In this document: piece after piece, positions 38,396 to 47,559 of the stretch | Layout: each line of letters starts with the position of its first letter | Numbering within the stretch: the first letter of the stretch is position 1 | Assembly (NCBI RefSeq): GCF_021654775.1 | Contig: NZ_AP025343.1 | Span: forward strand, 1,448,501 to 1,512,500 | Reading direction: 5' to 3' | Source of the DNA: Paenibacillus azoreducens | GTDB lineage: Bacteria > Bacillota > Bacilli > Paenibacillales > Paenibacillaceae | DNA: 64,000 nt | Notes under the pieces: model-generated | Told to the model about the DNA's origin: nothing | Seen by the model: the letters and a program-made list of their open reading frames with translations, nothing else | Databases searched by the model: none | Made by a program: the position numbers and the translations under genes

Positions 38396-39802
38396 TTGGC
38401 TGATAACAGAACTTATGCCCATCCCTATATTCCGAATACCGTTCCGGAGGTCCGGGACGCCATGCTGAAGGAAATCGGCCTGACATCGATAGATCAGCTG
38501 CATGATGCGATTCCGGACAACCTGAAGCTGGACCGGGAGATGAATCTCCCGCCGGCAATGAACGAATACGAGCTGCGCCGTCACATTGAGGGTCTGCTGG
38601 CGAAAAACAAGCATGGCGCCGACTATTTGAATTTCCTCGGCGCCGGCTGCTGGCAGCATTTCATTCCGGCCGTTTGCGACGAGATCAACCAGCGCTCCGA
38701 ATTCGTGACCGCATATGCCGGTGAACCTTACGAAGACCATGGGCGTTTTCAAGCGCTGTTCGAATACCAGAGCTTGGTTGCTGAGCTTGTGGACATGGAT
38801 GTCGTCAACGTTCCGACTTTCGACTGGGCCCAGGCGGCTTCCACCGCGATCCGGATGGCCGGCCGCATCACGGGCCGCAAGACAGCTCTGCTTCCGCGTT
38901 CCGTTGACCCCGATAAGGCAGCGATCATTCACAATTACTGCACGCCGGTGATGGAAATCGAGTATGTAGAGATCGACACGGTTACCGGAAAAATGGATCT
39001 AAGCGACTTGCAAAGCAAGCTGGGCGATCATGTTGCGGCCGTCTATTTTGAAAATCCGGGTTATCTCGGAATTATTGAGGATCAGGGAGCCGAGATATCG
39101 AAGCTTGCCCATGACGCAGGTGCCATATCGATCGTCGGGGTTGATCCAATATCCCTCGGTGTCCTGGAGCCTCCGGCACGTTACGGAGCTGATATTATTT
39201 GCGGCGACCTGCAGCCGCTTGGCATGCACATGAACTACGGCGGCGGGCAAGCCGGCTTTATCGCCACGCGCGATGAAGAGAAATACGTGATGGAATATCC
39301 ATCCCGCTTGTTTGGGATTGTTCCGACGGAAGCCCAGGGAGAGTACGGCTTCGGAGATGTCGCTTATGAGCGTACGTCGTTTGCTTTGCGGGAAAAAGGC
39401 AAAGAATCGGTAGGAACCCAAACCGCATTATGGGGAATTACGGCAGGCGTTTATCTGTCGCTGCTGGGACCGGGCGGGATGCAGGAAGTCGGCGCTACCA
39501 TCATCGAGAAGTCGCATTACGCCGCGAAGCTGCTGGCGGATATCCCAGGTGTTTCCCTTCGCTTTGAAGGCGCCTTTTTCAAGGAATTTGTCGTTGACTT
39601 TAATGATACCGGCTTGACGGTGGCCCAGATCAACCGCCGCTTGATGGATGAAGGAATATTCGGCGGCAAGGATTTGTCCGCAGGTTATCCGCAGTGGGGG
39701 CAATGCGCGCTGTATTGTGTGACTGAAATCCACACGCAGGCCGATTTGGAACGTCTTGCGTCGGCGCTCCGCGCGATTGCGGCATATCAACCGAGATCAT
39801 AA
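38396..39802 (+). CDS. GcvPA-like PLP-fold protein (divergent glycine dehydrogenase subunit 1)
   Basis: This 468-aa protein aligns by eye along its length with GcvPA, the N-terminal half of glycine decarboxylase P-protein: NTVPEVRDAMLKEIGLTSID, NFLGAGCWQHFIPAV, SEFVTAYAGEPYED, FEYQSLVAELVDMDV and GGGQAGFIATR. The usual TAYTPYQPE and SMYDG segments are replaced by TAYAGEPYED and PTFDWAQ, and the RRxKATSN region by REKGKESVGTQ. It starts at a TTG eight bases after GGAGG. It is coupled to a GcvPB-like gene. No gcvT or gcvH is nearby. It may act on a substrate other than glycine. Confidence 0.8.
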   Translation: MADNRTYAHPYIPNTVPEVRDAMLKEIGLTSIDQLHDAIPDNLKLDREMNLPPAMNEYELRRHIEGLLAKNKHGADYLNFLGAGCWQHFIPAVCDEINQRSEFVTAYAGEPYEDHGRFQALFEYQSLVAELVDMDVVNVPTFDWAQAASTAIRMAGRITGRKTALLPRSVDPDKAAIIHNYCTPVMEIEYVEIDTVTGKMDLSDLQSKLGDHVAAVYFENPGYLGIIEDQGAEISKLAHDAGAISIVGVDPISLGVLEPPARYGADIICGDLQPLGMHMNYGGGQAGFIATRDEEKYVMEYPSRLFGIVPTEAQGEYGFGDVAYERTSFALREKGKESVGTQTALWGITAGVYLSLLGPGGMQEVGATIIEKSHYAAKLLADIPGVSLRFEGAFFKEFVVDFNDTGLTVAQINRRLMDEGIFGGKDLSAGYPQWGQCALYCVTEIHTQADLERLASALRAIAAYQPRS

Positions 39803-39820
39803 AAAGGAGGCGAAGGAGAC

Positions 39821-41398
39821 ATGAAACGGATTCAAAGAGACCATAAAGTTCGCCAGTTTCACCAAGCCAAATGGGATGAGCCGGTCATTTTCGAACTGCA
39901 CCGGCCCGGAGAGCGCGGAGTTATACCGCCGCGCACTGAATCCGCCATCGCGGAAGCCGTCGGCAGCGCGCAGGATCACATCCCCGCATCCATGCGGCGG
40001 AACGCAGCTCCGGCACTCCCGGAAATCGGGCAGGCCAAGGTGCTCCGGCATTATTTGAGACTGTCCCAGGAAACGCTCGGATCGGATTTGAACGTCGAGA
40101 TCGGGCAGGGAACCTGTACGATGAAATATATTCCGCGGATTAACGAGATGCTGATCAGAAATCCGCGCCTTACCGAATTGCATCCGCTTCAGGACGTCGA
40201 TTCCGTGCAGGGGATGCTGGAAATTTACCATAACCTCGATCTGGCGATGCGCGAAATTTCCGGCATGAACGCCTTCTCATTCCAGCCGAGCAGCGGCACG
40301 CAAGCGCTGCTGGCCATGGCCTCCATTGTCCGTGCCTACCATGATTCACGCGGTGAAGGAGAGCAGCGGGACGAGATTATCACGACGATCTTCTCACATC
40401 CTTCCCAGGCCGCAACTGCGGCGGTGAAGGGATACAAGATCATAACGCTGCACCCTGACGAAGACGGCTTCCCGGATCTCGAGAAGCTGAAAAACGCCGT
40501 CTCCGAACGGACTGCCGGTTTCGTTGTCGCTAATCCGGAAGATACCGGCATATACAACCATCGCATCCGGGAATTCACGGATGTGGTGCATGCAGCGGGC
40601 GGGATTTGTTATTATGACCAGGCCAATGCCAACGGTCTGCTCGGGATTACGCGCGCGAAGGAAGCGGGATTTGATATGTGCTTCTTTAATTTGCATAAAA
40701 CCTTCGCCGCGCCGCATATGTGCGGGGGTCCGGCCACCGGAGCGCTCGGCGTGACGGAGGAGCTGAAGCCGTTCCTGCCGGGACCGCTCGTAGAGCTTGC
40801 CGCAGATGGACGGTATGTGCTGACGGAACAGGGCGGCAACAGCATCGGCAAGGTGCGCAGCTTCCATGGCGTCGCCCAAACCGTGCTCCGCGCCTATGCC
40901 TGGATCATGAGCCTTGGCGCGGAAGGGCTCAAAGATGTGGCTCAGGTTGCGGTGCTGAACAACAATTATCTATATCACAAAATTTTGCAAATCCGCGGCG
41001 CAAGCGCTCCATATATTAAAGGACGCCGCCTTGAGCAGGTCCGCTACAGCTGGAAACAGCTCACGGATGAAACCGGAGTGACGACGGAGGACATTACGCG
41101 CCGGATGTGCGATTTCGGACTTCATTACTGGACCTCCCATCATCCGTACATCGTGCCGCAGCCGTTTACGCTGGAGCCGACGGAATCGTACTCCAAGGAA
41201 GACTTGGACGAATATATCCAGGCGCTGGAGCATATTTCGAACGAGGCTTACACGCAGCCGGAAATCGTCAAAACCGCCCCGCATAACAGCACCGTGCACC
41301 GCAACATAGAATCGTCCCTTGACGATCCCAAGCAGTGGTGCATTACCTGGCGCGCTTACTTGAAGAAAAGCCAGCCGGAACCAGCCGGGCAGAAGTAA
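39821..41398 (+). CDS. GcvPB-like PLP enzyme (divergent glycine dehydrogenase subunit 2)
   Basis: This 525-aa protein resembles GcvPB, the PLP-binding half of glycine decarboxylase. The PLP lysine is K293 in FFNLHKTFAAPH, with FQPSSGTQALLAM, YYDQANANGLLG and the N-terminal GQGTCTMKYIPRIN. Canonical GcvPB reads PLGSCTMKYNP at that point, so the glycine-loop region differs. It is somewhat longer than the usual roughly 490 aa. The ATG has AAAGGAGGCGAAGGAG upstream, 18 bases after the GcvPA-like stop. The two should form a heterodimer. The reaction is probably PLP-dependent decarboxylation or a related step on an unknown amino acid. Confidence 0.8.
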   Translation: MKRIQRDHKVRQFHQAKWDEPVIFELHRPGERGVIPPRTESAIAEAVGSAQDHIPASMRRNAAPALPEIGQAKVLRHYLRLSQETLGSDLNVEIGQGTCTMKYIPRINEMLIRNPRLTELHPLQDVDSVQGMLEIYHNLDLAMREISGMNAFSFQPSSGTQALLAMASIVRAYHDSRGEGEQRDEIITTIFSHPSQAATAAVKGYKIITLHPDEDGFPDLEKLKNAVSERTAGFVVANPEDTGIYNHRIREFTDVVHAAGGICYYDQANANGLLGITRAKEAGFDMCFFNLHKTFAAPHMCGGPATGALGVTEELKPFLPGPLVELAADGRYVLTEQGGNSIGKVRSFHGVAQTVLRAYAWIMSLGAEGLKDVAQVAVLNNNYLYHKILQIRGASAPYIKGRRLEQVRYSWKQLTDETGVTTEDITRRMCDFGLHYWTSHHPYIVPQPFTLEPTESYSKEDLDEYIQALEHISNEAYTQPEIVKTAPHNSTVHRNIESSLDDPKQWCITWRAYLKKSQPEPAGQK

Positions 41399-41495
41399 AA
41401 ATGCTCCGAAACAAACAATAGAGGTGCCCTAGTGCCCTGAAAGGGGCAAACTTGAATTAAGGATATTCAGTATGTACGATCACCTAATATGATGA

Positions 41496-41540
41496 AATAG
41501 CGGTACAAGGAATAACTCTTCCTGTACCGCTATTTTTTTT
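41496..41540 (+). terminator. Rho-independent terminator after the GcvP-like pair
   Basis: AATAGCGGTACA pairs perfectly with TGTACCGCTATT, followed by a run of T. It lies about 98 bases after the stop. Confidence 0.92.
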
Positions 41541-42066
41541 GCTTATAGTCACTTCTTCATTAAGGGATTTTTCAAACCTCCGAAGAGGGTACCCAACCCG
41601 CAATATCACCTCAAACGTTTTCGGCACCGATCATTCCTTTTTTGGCTTGGGATTGCGAATGAAAAACCTTTTTCTATCATATCCCTGTAGTGGGAACAAG
41701 TTATCTCATACTGCCCGGGCCGGAACCGTGACCACCGGTTTTCCTCTTTGATTCATGGAACCGTCCTTGTCTATTCCTCTTGAACAGATTCAAATACTCA
41801 AGCAAATATCCACTACATAATCGTTAAAAGTTGTCTGCAACATGTTTATCCGTGTTCCAATCTCCACAGCAATCCACCCAATCTATCCGGTGCCGCAAAT
41901 GGCTGGATTTTTTAACCTATCAGAAAGAATAAACTTCCGGGGTCCCCGCAAAGTAATCGGAATAAGCTTCAAAGGATATACGTCACTTTGTGGGGGGGAT
42001 TTTAGCCGAAATGTTTGCCAACCGGATAACCAACAAAAATCAGAATATGGTGAAGGAGGAGCTTCC
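41541..42066. other. Non-coding upstream region of glgC
   Basis: About 525 bases have no supported gene. Short open frames run through it but lack ribosome sites. No clear promoter was found by eye. The AAGGAGGAG site of glgC is at 42053-42061. Confidence 0.4.
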
Positions 42067-43236
42067 ATGAGGAGGAAAGAAGTCGTGGCCATGCTTTTGG
42101 CGGGAGGACAGGGGAAACGCCTCAAGGGATTGACGAAAACTCTAGCGAAACCGGCGGTTTATTTTGGAGGCACTTACCGCATTATCGATTTTCCGCTCAG
42201 CAATTGTTCGAACTCGGGTATTGATACCGTCGGCGTGCTGACGCAATATGAACCGCTTGTGCTTCACTCCTACATCGGAATCGGCAGCGACTGGGACATG
42301 GATCACCGCAGCGGCGGCGTTTACGTTCTACCTCCCTACGAGCGGGAAGATGGAACCAGCTGGTACCGGGGCACGGCTGATGCCATTTACCGGAATATGA
42401 AATTTATCGAACAGTTCAATCCCGAGCATGTGCTGATCCTGTCGGCAGATCACATATATAAGATGGATTATGAAAGGATGCTGAGCTACCATAAGCTGAA
42501 AAACGCCGACTGCACCATTTCGGTGATCGACGTAAGTTTGGAGGAGGCGTCGCGGTTCGGCATTTTGAATACTGACGACGATTTGCGGATTTATGAATTC
42601 GAGGAAAAACCTGCGCTGCCGCAAAGCACGCTTGCATCGATGGGCATATATTTATTCAAATGGGATGTTTTGAGAAATGCCTTGCTGCAAAATGTGGAAA
42701 ACCCCGGTACGCATCATGATTTTGGCAAGGATATCATTCCGATGATGCTGGCGCAGGGAAAACCGCTGTATGCGTATCCGTTTAAAGGTTACTGGAAGGA
42801 TGTCGGAACGATTGACAGTCTGTGGGAAGCAAATATGGATCTGTTGTCCGAGCATCCGCCGCTTATGCTCAATGATCCGGAATGGCGGATTTTTACCCGG
42901 AACCCCAACCAGCCCGCCGAATACATTGCTCCAGGCGCAAAAGTAAAAAACAGCATGATCAATGAAGGCTGCACCGTCCATGGGGAGGTTAACCATTCCG
43001 TGCTCTTTTACGGCGTAGAGATAGGGGAGGGCAGCGTCATAACGGATTCCGTCATTATGCCGCAGGTATCCATTGGCAGGAATGTCCGGATTCACCGTGC
43101 GATTATTGCCGAAGACATGGTGATTGAAGACGGTACCGTCATCGGCGGCGAGAGGGAGGAAGAAAGTGAGATTGTATTGATCACGAGCGATAACGAAGCT
43201 GCGACAAACTGTCAATTATCCCGTTTTCCCTCTTAG
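42067..43236 (+). CDS. glgC: Glucose-1-phosphate adenylyltransferase, catalytic subunit
   Basis: This 389-aa enzyme makes ADP-glucose from glucose-1-phosphate and ATP, the committed step of glycogen synthesis. The nucleotidyltransferase domain has [54 protein letters not shown] and EFEEKP. The C-terminal left-handed beta-helix begins at about residue 290 ([14 protein letters not shown]). The start is the ATG after AAGGAGGAG; an in-frame extension upstream lacks a site and is not conserved in character. It works with the GlgD subunit encoded downstream. Confidence 0.93.
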   Translation: MRRKEVVAMLLAGGQGKRLKGLTKTLAKPAVYFGGTYRIIDFPLSNCSNSGIDTVGVLTQYEPLVLHSYIGIGSDWDMDHRSGGVYVLPPYEREDGTSWYRGTADAIYRNMKFIEQFNPEHVLILSADHIYKMDYERMLSYHKLKNADCTISVIDVSLEEASRFGILNTDDDLRIYEFEEKPALPQSTLASMGIYLFKWDVLRNALLQNVENPGTHHDFGKDIIPMMLAQGKPLYAYPFKGYWKDVGTIDSLWEANMDLLSEHPPLMLNDPEWRIFTRNPNQPAEYIAPGAKVKNSMINEGCTVHGEVNHSVLFYGVEIGEGSVITDSVIMPQVSIGRNVRIHRAIIAEDMVIEDGTVIGGEREEESEIVLITSDNEAATNCQLSRFPS

Positions 43237-43270
43237 AGAACGCGCCTGGAATCTTGAAATAACCCCACAA

Positions 43271-43520
43271 AGAGTATCGGAAAGAAGTCCGACGCCGCTC
43301 AAGAGGGGCGCTTTTGCGAAGCAAAAGTACTGAGAGTATCGGAAAGAAGTCCGACGCCGCTCAAGAGGGGCGCTTTTGCGAAGCAAAAGTACTGAGAGTA
43401 TCGGAAAGAAGTCCGACGCCTCTCACAGAGGGGCGCTTTTGCGAAGCAAAAGTACTGAGAGTATCGGAAAGAAGTCCGGGCGCCTCTCACAGAGGGGCGC
43501 TTTTGCGAAGCAAAAGTACT
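43271..43520. repeat. Four tandem copies of a 62-64 bp unit between glgC and glgD
   Basis: Units start at 43271, 43333, 43395 and 43458. Each reads AGAGTATCGGAAAGAAGTCC, a GACGCC/CTC block, AGAGGGGCG, and the palindrome CTTTTGCGAAGCAAAAG followed by TACT. Units 1 and 2 are identical in most positions; units 3 and 4 share an extra CACAG insertion. A partial copy lies at 57922-57966. The array is almost the whole glgC-glgD gap, so it must be in the transcript if the genes are co-transcribed. Confidence 0.92.
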
Positions 43521-43642
43521 AAAGTGACGTGCGGCCTTCGAAGCTTATTCCGATCATTTTGCGGGGACCCCGGTACCCCATACGTTTTAATCCTGCAAAG
43601 GATTGAAGTTTCCTGACATTCTGAAAAAGGACGGTGTCATTT

Positions 43643-44746
43643 ATGAAGCAACTTATGGGAGTTATCAATCTGGATCATGAGCTGGAACTGCTGGGCGAGC
43701 TGACCTATTTCCGGTGCGGTGCCGCGGTGCCTTTTGCCGGCCGGTACCGGCTGATCGATTTTGTCATGTCGAATATGATGCATGCGGGCGTGCTCGATAT
43801 AGCGTTATTCGTCCGACGCAAATACCGGTCGCTTCTGGATCATCTCGGCGAAGGACGTCCTTGGGATTTGGACCGCAAGCGCGGCGGGCTGTTCATTCTG
43901 CCTCCCGATTGGAATGATCCAACCGATGTTTCCAGCGGCGAAATGCAGCATATTCATAACAATCAGGATTTTTTCGAACGCGGCTCGGCCGAATATGTCA
44001 TTTATTCAGGGAGCCAGCATTTAAGCAACGTGGATTTTTGCGACGCTTATGCATACCATCTGGAGCAGGAAGCGGATGTAACGCTCATATATACGAAAAT
44101 CGACCGGCTTCAGCCGGAGCATCAGCAATGCATCCGTTTGGATGTGGACGAAAACGGCCGCGTAACCGACATTCATCATGAGCGGGAGCACTCCAACATA
44201 TATATGGAAATGTTCATCATGGAGAAAAGGCGGTTCCTGCATCTCGCCAAGCAGTGTATCGCCCATGGTGAGAGCCATTTTTTCCGCGATGCCATCCACA
44301 AAAACCGGAGCAGGCTGAAAATCGCCGGTTATGAATACAAGGGGTACCATGCGGTGATCAACTCGCTTGAAAGCTATTACCGCAACAGCATGGATTTGCT
44401 CCAGCCGGAGAAATACAATTCATTGTTCCGGGAGCAGCCCGTCCATACCAAAATCAAATACGAAGTCCCGGCAAGATATCTCCAAACGGCTGAAGTCAGC
44501 AACTCTTTGGTGGCAAACGGCTGCCAGATCGGCGGAACCGTCGAGAACAGCATTTTGTTCAGAGGCGTGCAGGTCAAGGAAGGGGCAAGGATCCACAACT
44601 CTATCATTATGCAAAAATGCGTCATTCATGGAGATGTAAAGCTTGAAAACGTCATTCTGGACAAAGACGTCATCATTTCGCGGGGGCGAAAGCTGCAGGG
44701 TGACGTCAGAAAGCCGTTTGTGGTTGCCAAAGACACGGCGATCTAA
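43643..44746 (+). CDS. glgD: GlgD, glucose-1-phosphate adenylyltransferase regulatory subunit
   Basis: This 367-aa protein is homologous to GlgC but lacks its N-terminal GGxGxRL nucleotide motif, reading MGVINLDHELELLGELTYFR, as expected for the GlgD subunit, which is thought to boost GlgC activity in Bacillota. It retains PFAGRYRLIDFVMSNMMHAG and a C-terminal beta-helix (NSLVANGCQIGGTVENSILF). An ATG at 43643 or a GTG three codons earlier could be the start; AAAAGGACGG lies upstream. Seven bases separate its stop from the first possible ATG of the glgP frame. Confidence 0.9.
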   Translation: MKQLMGVINLDHELELLGELTYFRCGAAVPFAGRYRLIDFVMSNMMHAGVLDIALFVRRKYRSLLDHLGEGRPWDLDRKRGGLFILPPDWNDPTDVSSGEMQHIHNNQDFFERGSAEYVIYSGSQHLSNVDFCDAYAYHLEQEADVTLIYTKIDRLQPEHQQCIRLDVDENGRVTDIHHEREHSNIYMEMFIMEKRRFLHLAKQCIAHGESHFFRDAIHKNRSRLKIAGYEYKGYHAVINSLESYYRNSMDLLQPEKYNSLFREQPVHTKIKYEVPARYLQTAEVSNSLVANGCQIGGTVENSILFRGVQVKEGARIHNSIIMQKCVIHGDVKLENVILDKDVIISRGRKLQGDVRKPFVVAKDTAI

Positions 44747-44773
44747 ACTTTTATGCGTCAGGAGGATACTTCT

Positions 44774-47215
44774 TTGTTTAACAACACGGAATTGTTTAAG
44801 GCTGCGTTCATAGAGCAGTTGGTCAGCCGTTTGGGAAAAAGCCTTGAAGAAGCGACGGCAGGCGATGTCTATCAAATTCTCGGCGTTCTGGTTCGCGAGA
44901 GAATCGGACGTCATTGGGCGCAGACGAATGAAACCTATAAAAAGCAGCAGGAAAAGCAGGTATACTATTTTTCCATGGAATTTCTGATCGGCAGGCTGCT
45001 CGGAAACAATTTGCTGAATCTCGGCGTGCTCGACACGGTTCGGGACGGCCTGCTGGATCTGGGTTGGGATTTCCAGGAGATCGAAGAGCAGGAACAGGAA
45101 GCAGGTCTTGGCAACGGGGGGCTTGGACGCCTTGCCGCATGTTTCCTCGATTCCCTGGCTTCGCTGCAATATGCGGGACATGGCTGCGGGATCCGGTACA
45201 AATACGGCCTGTTCGAACAAAAAATCGTGGACGGACATCAGGTCGAGCTGCCGGATAACTGGCTTCAAAAAGGGTATGTGTGGGAAGAACGCAGGGCGGA
45301 TAAGCGGATCGAGGTCAGCTTTTGGGGACGAGTGGAAATATCCGAAGAAAACGGCCGCACCATTTTTAAAACGGCTGATGACGAGAAAATTTGGGCCGTA
45401 CCTTATGATATTCCCATCATCGGCTGCGGCCGGCCTCATGTAAATACTTTGCGGCTGTGGAGTGCCGAATCGGCGGTGGACCCGGCGAAATTGCGGGTGC
45501 ATGGCGAAGACGGCTATTATAAATTTTTGGACTATAACCGTTCGGTGGAATCTATTTCCGAGTTTCTGTATCCCGATGACTCCAGGTACGAAGGCAAGCT
45601 GCTGCGCTTGAAGCAGCAATATTTTTTATGCGCGGCCGGCCTGCAAAGCGTGCTGCGGACCTTCGAGAAGCTGGGGCTTCCCTACAGTCAGCTGCCCTGC
45701 AAGGTGGCCATCCATATCAACGATACGCATCCGACCCTGACCATTCCGGAACTGATGCGGATCCTGATCGACGAGAAGGGTTACGGGTGGGACGAAGCTT
45801 GGGATATTACGATCCGGACGGTTTCCTACACCAATCATACACTGCTCAGCGAAGCGCTCGAGAAATGGCCCGTCCAGATGGTGCGTGAGCTGCTGCCCCG
45901 CGTGTATATGATCATCGAGGAAATCAACAAACGCTTTTGCGGCATGCTGCTGGAACGTTATCCGAGCCAGCCGGATGCCGTTTCCCAAATGGCCATCATC
46001 GAAAACGATCAAGTAAAAATGGCCCATCTGGCGGTGGTTGGCAGCTACAGCGTCAACGGCGTGGCCCGGCTGCATACGGAGCTGCTGAAACAAGACGTCA
46101 TGAAGCCGTTTTATGAGCTGTTTCCGCACCGGTTTAATAACAAAACCAACGGCATCACCCATCGGCGCTGGCTGCTGCACGCGAATCCGGAACTTGGCGT
46201 CGCCATTAGCGAAAGCATCGGCACGGCCTGGATCGAAAGTCCGCATCAACTGCTTGAGCTGGAGCCGTTCAAAGACGATCCGGCATTCCGGGACAAATGC
46301 ATGAGCATCAAGCGGGGAAACAAGCTGCGGCTGGCCGAATACATTCGGCAGAAGCAGGGGGCGTCGGTTGACCCGGATTCCATCTTCGATGTACAGGTCA
46401 AACGGCTTCACGGATACAAAAGACAGCTGATGAACATATTGCACATCATGCATTTATACAACGACATCAAAGACGATCCGGCGGCGGAACGCGTGCCGCG
46501 CACCTATATCTTCGGCGCGAAGGCGGCGCCGGGTTATTATTTGGCAAAATGCATCATTAAACTCATCCATGTGGTCGCTGACGCCGTGAACAAGGACCCG
46601 CAGATGAAAGGGAAGCTGCAGGTGCTTTTCCTGGAAAATTATTCAGTTTCCCTGGCGGAGAAGATCATCCCCGCCGCCGATGTCAGCGAGCAAATATCCA
46701 CCGCCGGCAAGGAAGCATCCGGCACCGGCAATATGAAGTTTATGATGAACGGGGCGCTTACGATCGGGACGCTGGACGGCGCTAATGTGGAAATGCATCA
46801 ATTGCTTGGCGACGATAATATATTCCTGTTTGGTTTGCGGTCGGAAGAGGTGCAGGATTATTACAAATATGGAGGGTATTTGGCGAGAGACATGTACGAA
46901 AGGGACCCCAGAATCAAGCGGATCATCGATCAGCTGGTATCTCCCGGTCCATTTTGCTGCCATGAACTCGAATTCGGGGTCATTCGCCAGTCCCTTCTGG
47001 ACCATAATGACGAATTTTTCGTGCTCCGTGATTTTGGCGATTATGCAAAGACGCAGGCGGCCGTGGACCGCGCTTATCTGAACCCGCAGGCCTGGGCGGC
47101 CAAATCCGTGATCAATATCGCCCGCTCCGGCCATTTCTCCAGCGACCGAACGATTAGGCTGTATGCGTCCGACATTTGGAAAATCCAGCCGGTCGGGAGG
47201 CAGCTCGAGGGATAA
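44774..47215 (+). CDS. glgP: Glycogen phosphorylase
   Basis: This enzyme of about 813 aa releases glucose-1-phosphate from alpha-1,4-glucan. Landmarks are VYYFSMEFLIGRLLGNNL, GLGNGGLGRLAACFLDS, VAIHINDTHPTL, FDVQVKRLHGYKRQLMN and the PLP lysine K655 in SGTGNMKFMMNG. A TTG at 44774, eight bases after AGGAGG, is the best start; an ATG 21 bases earlier has no ribosome site. Genes for glycogen synthase and branching enzyme are not in the window, so the set is incomplete here. Confidence 0.94.
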   Translation: MFNNTELFKAAFIEQLVSRLGKSLEEATAGDVYQILGVLVRERIGRHWAQTNETYKKQQEKQVYYFSMEFLIGRLLGNNLLNLGVLDTVRDGLLDLGWDFQEIEEQEQEAGLGNGGLGRLAACFLDSLASLQYAGHGCGIRYKYGLFEQKIVDGHQVELPDNWLQKGYVWEERRADKRIEVSFWGRVEISEENGRTIFKTADDEKIWAVPYDIPIIGCGRPHVNTLRLWSAESAVDPAKLRVHGEDGYYKFLDYNRSVESISEFLYPDDSRYEGKLLRLKQQYFLCAAGLQSVLRTFEKLGLPYSQLPCKVAIHINDTHPTLTIPELMRILIDEKGYGWDEAWDITIRTVSYTNHTLLSEALEKWPVQMVRELLPRVYMIIEEINKRFCGMLLERYPSQPDAVSQMAIIENDQVKMAHLAVVGSYSVNGVARLHTELLKQDVMKPFYELFPHRFNNKTNGITHRRWLLHANPELGVAISESIGTAWIESPHQLLELEPFKDDPAFRDKCMSIKRGNKLRLAEYIRQKQGASVDPDSIFDVQVKRLHGYKRQLMNILHIMHLYNDIKDDPAAERVPRTYIFGAKAAPGYYLAKCIIKLIHVVADAVNKDPQMKGKLQVLFLENYSVSLAEKIIPAADVSEQISTAGKEASGTGNMKFMMNGALTIGTLDGANVEMHQLLGDDNIFLFGLRSEEVQDYYKYGGYLARDMYERDPRIKRIIDQLVSPGPFCCHELEFGVIRQSLLDHNDEFFVLRDFGDYAKTQAAVDRAYLNPQAWAAKSVINIARSGHFSSDRTIRLYASDIWKIQPVGRQLEG

Positions 47216-47309
47216 TCTTTTGGCGCTAGATGCCGCAAGCGAACGAATATCGTGCCGGCATAGGCGAAGGAGGAGGGTGCGAGCTCCCTTTTGCGCCGAT
47301 TAGCCGCAC

Positions 47310-47493
47310 TTAACGGACACCATGGACGCTAATTCGCAAAAAACAGCGATTTTCAAATTCTAATGGACACCACAGCACTTAATTGCCGCAAATGATCGAA
47401 AACAGGGTCATTTTCACTAAATAGCTGCAACTGTGTCCGTTAGAAATCATAATGGACGAAATTACTCCTAATAGCTGCAGCTGTGTCCGTTAG
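47310..47493. repeat. Intergenic repeat cluster, CTAACGGACAC family (locus 2)
   Basis: TTAACGGACACCATGG and CTAATGGACACCAC run forward, and two copies of AGCTGCANCTGTGTCCGTTAG run in reverse at about 47422-47442 and 47473-47493. The arms GCAGCTATT/AATAGCTGC link them. This is the same family as 11964-12188. The 47216-47559 gap holds nothing else recognisable. Confidence 0.82.
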
Positions 47494-47559
47494 AATACTT
47501 TAATATGAGCATCATGTTGCCCGCAAAACGAAACGATTGCAGGTTTCGTTTTTAACCGG

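Noticed and set aside
41539..42066. Possible small gene or a longer GlgC N-terminus upstream of glgC
   Set aside because: The in-frame extension lacks a start site, and canonical GlgC proteins begin close to the LLAGGxGxR motif as they do from the ATG at 42067.
43271..43520. CRISPR array
   Set aside because: The units are contiguous repeats with no unique spacers and no cas genes are nearby.
43314..43616. 100-codon open frame through the glgC-glgD repeat array
   Set aside because: The frame exists only because the 62-63 bp unit happens to stay open. The repeated peptide changes frame with the inserted bases and there is no ribosome site.
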